Below, piece after piece: positions 58,763 to 64,000 of a stretch of 64,000 nt of DNA. The stretch covers positions 18,638,215-18,702,214 of the forward strand of contig OX421506.1 in NCBI GenBank assembly GCA_949126835.1. The letters run 5' to 3'. A program made the position numbers and the translations under genes. The notes under the pieces were generated by a model that was not told the DNA's origin, did no database searches, and was given only the letters and a program-made list of their open reading frames with translations. Position 1 is the first letter of the stretch. The number at the start of each line of letters is the position of its first letter. This DNA comes from Anisus vortex. Lineage: Eukaryota; Mollusca; Gastropoda; Planorbidae.

Positions 58763-60286
58763 CAAGGACGTGCAGAATTGAATTTCTGACTTCCTAGCTA
58801 AGGCCAGTTTTTTTAACAGTAGCGATACACTCCCTTGGCGCAGTGATATAATGTTAACTATTATTAAGTAACTAACAAAATTCTTTACTAATATGATTCA
58901 TTGTATTAATGGTTTATGTCATTTTCATTTTTTTAATGACAAAGAACGATCTAATAGCCTTTAAAATGTCTTAATAATTACCAAGCATGAGCGCACTATT
59001 TTTGAAGGAGTATGAATAGAAGGCACAGTTTGGTTCCAACATGGATACTTGCTGTTGATATTTTACTTCACTGCGTTTGTTTTCAATTTTTCGATCGTGT
59101 ATTTTTATCAAAATGCCTAATAAATGTGGTGTAGTTAATTGTAAAGGTAATTATAATGCTGTCAACAAGTGTCGTTTGTTTAAAGTGCCAAATAGTGCAT
59201 GTATACCATTATTGAAAGCAGAAAATATAAGAGGATAGCACAATGTTTGTTTATGTGTAACTATCACAGTCAATTTACATTCTTTATATTCCTTGGTCAT
59301 GAAAACACAAATAAATTTTGCCATAGACATAGAAATCAAATTATCGTATTTATAATAATGGTACATGTATCACTTGGCAAAATTCTCAACCCAAATAATC
59401 GACTTACTTCATAATCACTTTTTTTAGAGGCTGTGCATTTGTGTCTTAATTATGAGCGTGATAAATTTTATGGATGGGTTACGTTTTTCCCTTTTTAGGT
59501 CAAGAAATAACGATTTTTTAGAATTTTTTTTTCACTTTATTTTATTCCTTAGGTGACCCCCCACACGAAACCGTCAACACCAACCGCATATATATATAGG
59601 GTATCATGTGTACGGCCCTAATCATTCAATCATCTAAAAAGATCTTAAATAATATTCAAATGCTCTTTTAAACCCCCTCAATCCTAACCCTCATTAGTAA
59701 ACGGCCCTGCACATTAACATTATTGACATTATTGACATTAATTAATAATAATAATGGTATACATGTACCACTTGGCAAAATTCTCAACCCAAATAATCGA
59801 CTTACTTCATAATCACTTTTTTTTAGAGGCTGTGCATTTATCTCTTAATTATGAGCGAGATAAATTTTATGGGTGGGTTACGTTTTTCCCTTTTTAGGTC
59901 AAGAAATAACGATTTTTTAGAATTTTTTTTTCACTTTATTTTATTCCTTAGGTGACCCCCCACACGAAATCGTCAACACCAACCGCATATATATATAGGG
60001 TATCATGTGTACGGCCCTAATCATTCAATCATCTAAATAGATCTTAAATAATATTCAAATGCTCTTTTAAACCCTCTCAATCGTAACCCCTCATTAGTAA
60101 ACGGCCCTGCACATTAACATTATTGACAGTATTGACATTATTGACATTAATTATGTTAGTTACCAAATAATAATTTACTTCATATATAAGCGCGACAAGC
60201 GAGTGTATCGCTACTGTTAAAAAAACTGGCCTTAGCTAGCTAAGTCAGAAATTCAAGTCTGCACGTCCTGTCTTCAGTAGTCCTTG
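58763..60286 (+). mobile_element. P-element-like transposon, non-autonomous, copy 2
   Basis: 1524 bp. Same family as 53782-54920. The exact 8-bp duplication ACACAAAC (58755-58762 and 60287-60294) proves an independent insertion. It differs by a 15-bp loss inside the left end (between GGAC repeats) and a ~393-bp internal tandem duplication (units starting about 59356 and 59750). It keeps a short THAP frame. Confidence 0.88.
59113..59238 (+). pseudogene. THAP-domain N-terminal fragment with intact start
   Basis: ATG then PNKCGVVNCKGNYNAVNKC, RLFKVPNS and a stop after 41 codons. The first half of a C2CH THAP zinc finger, beginning at residue 2 as is usual for THAP proteins. The second half and the transposase core are missing, so DNA binding is not expected. 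Confidence 0.75.
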
Positions 60287-60294
60287 ACACAAAC

Positions 60295-60993
60295 ATAAAA
60301 CAACCTCTTTTTATTTCACGCACCACTTTTAAAAGATAATCTTTCTATTATTAAATTGTGTGATCATTTCACTGAGACTCAGTGGTCGTAGGGACGGAGG
60401 GTAAAAAGAGATGGTGGGGGGGGGGGCTGACTGGTGAAGATCCAACCCCATCAATGGATGGCAATGAAAGACGTAAACCTGGAGTGTAGGGAAATCTCGA
60501 GCGTTTAGCTAATGGGCCCACAAAGAGCAAGTACACTGACTTTTGAATGGGGTTGAGAGCGGTGTAAATATGTTGAAGATGGGGAGAGGGGTGTATGTGT
60601 GTGTGTGTTTGTGTGTGTGTGTGTGACGAGTCGTCGGGCGTAGGGCGTAAACACTTTTTGAGCTTAAGCCCGGCTTAACAGACTCTTGCTGACGCTGTTG
60701 TCATTCGTGCTGGGTTTATTACGCTTTCATGGGGGCTTCTATTGATTCTATAGTGATATTGGCCATTTGTGTTAATAAAGGTCCATTGTATTTTTTATTA
60801 CTATTGCAAGTCTATGCTATTTTTATACCTTATAGTATAACCCATTATCTTTACTAGATATGTCAACTATTCTAAATAATACAATACTGTAATAGGCCAC
60901 TTTATTGAGGCCCCATATTTCACTATTAGACGTAGGGCGTAGGGCTTCTAGCTGACTTTACACTAAGGACTCAAACTGTCTCTATAGTTCGTT
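60295..60993. other. no gene; (TG)n and G-run
   Basis: G11 near 60416 and (GT)n at 60595-60625. Confidence 0.5.
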
Positions 60994-61186
60994 CAGGGGT
61001 CGGCAACCTTTTGATAACAGTGTGCCAAAGTAGGATTTCTAATTCATTCAGTGTGCCAATAGCCTAAAAGTCATCTTGATCTATTACTCAATTTTGTTGT
61101 ACAAGTGCCATTTTGGGACTACTCCGCCATTGAAAATCGCTCTGCGGGCCAGGACTGGCTCGCATACCCTAGGTTGACGATCCCTG
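60994..61186 (+). mobile_element. short hAT-like MITE, copy 4
   Basis: CAGGGGTCGGCAACCTTTTG at the left, GTTGACGATCCCTG at the right, with GTGTGCCAAAGTAGGATTTC and GCCATTGAAAATCGC inside. The flanks do not show a clear duplication. Confidence 0.78.
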
Positions 61187-61778
61187 GGTTAAGTGCCGAC
61201 AATAAAGCTAAACAACGATAACTCGTTTTTTTTTTTTATTCTGGCCTATCTACTCATTAGTAAGGGGGGTCCTCGTCCGAACTTGAACTCGGGACTCTTT
61301 CTGACTCTCTGCTAAGGGGCCCCTAATGATTTTTGTGTGTAGGGCACCTTAAATAAAAACCAAACCATGATAACAATTCTTATATCGTAGAACCTCATGG
61401 ATGACGCGCGATAAGTTCCTCCACCCCACCCCCCACCAATTATAATAAATCAGCCGCTGTCGCCATTTGTCATCTTATTTTCACTATCAGAGGCGAAATC
61501 TAGTCAATAAATATGAGACCACTACGAAGATAACAGGTACGAAGCTCATATGACCCAAAAGGTGCCACCAAGGCGCCACTGGCGAGGGCGTTCAAATATT
61601 TTTTTAGATTCCGAATTCCAACATCTATCTTGAAAATAGGAAAGGGGCAGTGGTTTAGATATTTTAGTATTGCTGTGAATTAGAAAAATGCCACCCTTTT
61701 CCCGCATATGTGCTACAGACAAACTATATAATACAGTATTTATATGACCGGTCCCGATAGTGAAATAAACATTTTTTG
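61187..61778. other. no recognised feature
   Basis: Nothing recognised. Confidence 0.5.
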
Positions 61779-61850
61779 TTAGACGTGGATTTGAATCCGA
61801 GATCTTCGGCATGGCAAACCGAAGCTCTACCGTTGTGCCACCGTGTCTAA
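61779..61850 (-). other. tRNA-like segment
   Basis: The minus strand has GGTGGCACAACGGTAGAGC (A-box-like), a possible anticodon arm (TCGGT-TTGCCAT-GCCGA, GCC at the anticodon position) and GATTCAAATCC (B-box-like). The outer TTAGAC/GTCTAA pair, but the T stem does not. Probably a tRNA relic or SINE head. Confidence 0.45.
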
Positions 61851-63420
61851 TTTACCACCTAGTAGGCCTACACAAAGACACAAAGATACATTTGGCCAGT
61901 ATGACCTATTAATGCACAAAATAAGAAGCTTTGTTAGACCAGGTAGATTTGCTTTTCTATACCGGCATTGGGGCACAACGCGGTCTTTGAGAAAAAGGCT
62001 GCCACAATATATTCAACACAACATATCTGTTAGCCTAGCAGCCTAGCACAATATGCATTTATTTCATCCCATATCAAGAGCAATCACTCTATTTTTTGTT
62101 CTATTCTTTATTTATCTCCCCCACTATCCTCTATAATGTTGACGTACACAAACAAGTATCACCATGGAAACCAGGATATTGTCAGCTTGACGACCGTTGC
62201 TATGTGTGAAATAGGATGGGGAGTGTGTACTGTGTTATGCCATTTGAAAATCAATGGTAATTATAAAAAACAATAATAACAACTGCTCTAATTGTCAATC
62301 TCTACACGACTATATATTATATTTTCTTACTTTCTTACTCTATCTCTCTCTCAGACACACACACACTATCATTTTGCCTTTCTCAACACATCTAAATACA
62401 CCACACAATAAATTTTCAAAATTGACGAAAAGTAACAGGTTTACGGGCGCTTTTTTGGACTGGTTACTGGGAATGGAATGGGTTACCTGAAGCAATCGGG
62501 AAAGCCAATATCAAAATGCAATTACACTACTAAAATCAAGGCTATGCGTGATTATTTCCTTTTTTTAAAATTGTGGCAAATGCATAAGACGTAATAATCT
62601 CCTGAATAGAAAGTTCTAAGGTCTGTAAATAATGATTTAAATTGTATTGACTTATTTAACGACAATTTGTTCTCGTTTCTTCAAAGCGTCGGTCTTACTT
62701 TCACCTTTATATTGCACTTCATCACTCTATTGTATCCTCTTTCTATTTGTTCTCCCTATTTCTTCCTGTCTCTTTCTCTGTCTCTCTCTATTTTATCATC
62801 CCTGTTGTCCAGTTTATTTTTTCTATCTTAAACTGTTCATATTCCATCTTTCCGCTTTTTCCACTAGAAAAGGAAAAAAAAATCAATAATTCATATCTTT
62901 GTCCATAATAAACGGACCTAGTGTCTGTTTCAATTTGAAATGGGCATAACTCTTGCACGAAAACGATATTTCCTTCTTTACAGGCTCACGTGACACCGCC
63001 TCCCAATAACAACCGCTTCCGTGTTGCTCAATTACCAAGACAAATATCCAAGTGTACTCACGCTTAAACGTGCAACCAACAACAGAAAATACTCAAATTT
63101 CGTTTTCTGTTCGTTGTTCTAATGTTATTTGTTGTTTTGTTTTTTTTACCCGAATTTTCTCAACCGTTTACTAAACAAATCATTATTTGTATGTGTTTAA
63201 AAAATAGTTTTCCTGATTTGTTCAAGCAATCAGTTCAATGCCCAGATGCCACTCGAGAAGAAAGAGAACTTGTATGCATTTGTTCTTGGATGTGGAAGAA
63301 TAATGAATATTTCAGTTTTGAGTTCTTTAGTATTTTTTTTTCACTCACCGTTTATGCCAATACAAAAGCGCCATTTTAAAATAAATTCTATTAATCTCGA
63401 TAAACTCTCCTTCTTTCTAT
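61851..63420. other. no recognised gene
   Basis: CT-rich near 62340 and 62765, otherwise AT-rich. Small frames lack domains. Confidence 0.5.
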
Positions 63421-64000
63421 TGTCATGTATATTGTTTTTCCAAGAATTGGAACACGCAATGTTTATTCTCCTCTCTCTCTCTTTTCTTACTACACACAAT
63501 ATTAGGACGTTTAGTAGGAAAACGAAAGGTTCTAGGTAATGCTGGGATTCTGTGTTGATCTCAAATTCTCAGAGTCTGGGAACGACTCATTATTTAATAG
63601 GGGAAGTTCCTATCGTTTTTGTTATGAGTTTTGTAATGATACCATGATTTTCACCCCTACTGGTAATGGGTCTATCCATTACACCACTCGGATGGTATTT
63701 AATGATTTGTTTTGTCTGAAAGACAGAGAGTTTCAAAAGATGTTCCTTTGAACGTTTGTGTTTGCACTATTTTATTCTAACTGTACATAATAGATATATT
63801 GTATATATTGAACATACCACCTGAAATAAACTATCAACAACAGTTACACTGAAGCTTCTTTGTCAAGTTACTATCCTATTGTGTTGTATACATTACTATA
63901 AGATTTATCTACTACCATAATTTACAAGAGAGGAAATGTTGGAATACAAATACTGAATTTGTGCCCAGGACTATAAGAAGAGTTCGTGTAATACTGAAAC
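63421..64000 (+). repeat. third LTR copy, cut by the window end
   Basis: Begins TGTCATGTATATTG exactly like the two LTRs of the Gmr1-like element and covers the first ~580 of 676 bases. It has several substitutions and a 2-base deletion near 63750, so it comes from a different insertion: a solo LTR, or the start of another element beyond the window. Confidence 0.92.

Overview
This window looks like a repeat-dense, AT-rich stretch of an animal nuclear genome. A mollusc, probably a heterobranch or planorbid-like gastropod, fits best. The grounds are LINE fragments, many copies of one tRNA-derived SINE, several DNA-transposon superfamilies, long minisatellites, GATA, AT and TG microsatellites and frequent poly-G/C runs, with no bacterial gene structure. 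The species assignment is inference. I could not confirm any complete host gene. The best host-gene candidate is one possible first coding exon on the minus strand (5450-5668) with a cysteine-rich, membrane-anchor-like start and a good splice donor.

Layout. 1-2001: the 3' part of a non-LTR retrotransposon, with reverse transcriptase and a short repeated tail. 2.4-9.3 kb: mostly unrecognised sequence with a pyrimidine tract, a SINE, a TG microsatellite and the candidate exon. 9.3-15 kb: two short hAT MITEs, a SINE, a Helitron-like element carrying a tRNA-like segment, a MITE with 7-bp target duplications and a 1.4-kb hAT element. 15.72-22.62 kb: a young LTR retrotransposon with 676-bp LTRs. 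Its integrase lies upstream of the reverse transcriptase (Gmr1-like order), and an internal in-frame deletion has removed the RT core and most of RNase H. 22.6-25 kb: microsatellites and a hAT element containing two further elements. 26.2-30 kb: a second copy of the 7-bp-TSD MITE and three minisatellites with 16-, 33- and 26-bp units, with SINEs at the array edges. 30-37.6 kb: a dispersed repeat present both empty and interrupted by a hAT element, a LINE tail, and two decayed LINE pieces on the minus strand. 38.7-40.2 kb: a hAT MITE beside a nearly perfect 48-bp satellite. 42.8-45.8 kb: 110 copies of a 27-bp unit without an indel. 46-53 kb: SINEs, a purine tract and two copies of a 73-bp piggyBac-like MITE. 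53.8-60.3 kb: two related P-element-like transposons that keep the first part of a THAP zinc finger. 60.3-64 kb: a hAT MITE, a tRNA-like segment and a third, truncated copy of the LTR.

How the parts work together. There is no host pathway to describe; the window records successive insertions. Exact target-site duplications resolve many of them: 8 bp for hAT and P-like elements, 7 bp for one MITE family, TTAA for the piggyBac-like MITE, and 8 and 13 bp for two SINE copies. The LTR element keeps Gag, protease and integrase but must borrow reverse transcriptase. The short elements are non-autonomous and depend on transposases encoded elsewhere.
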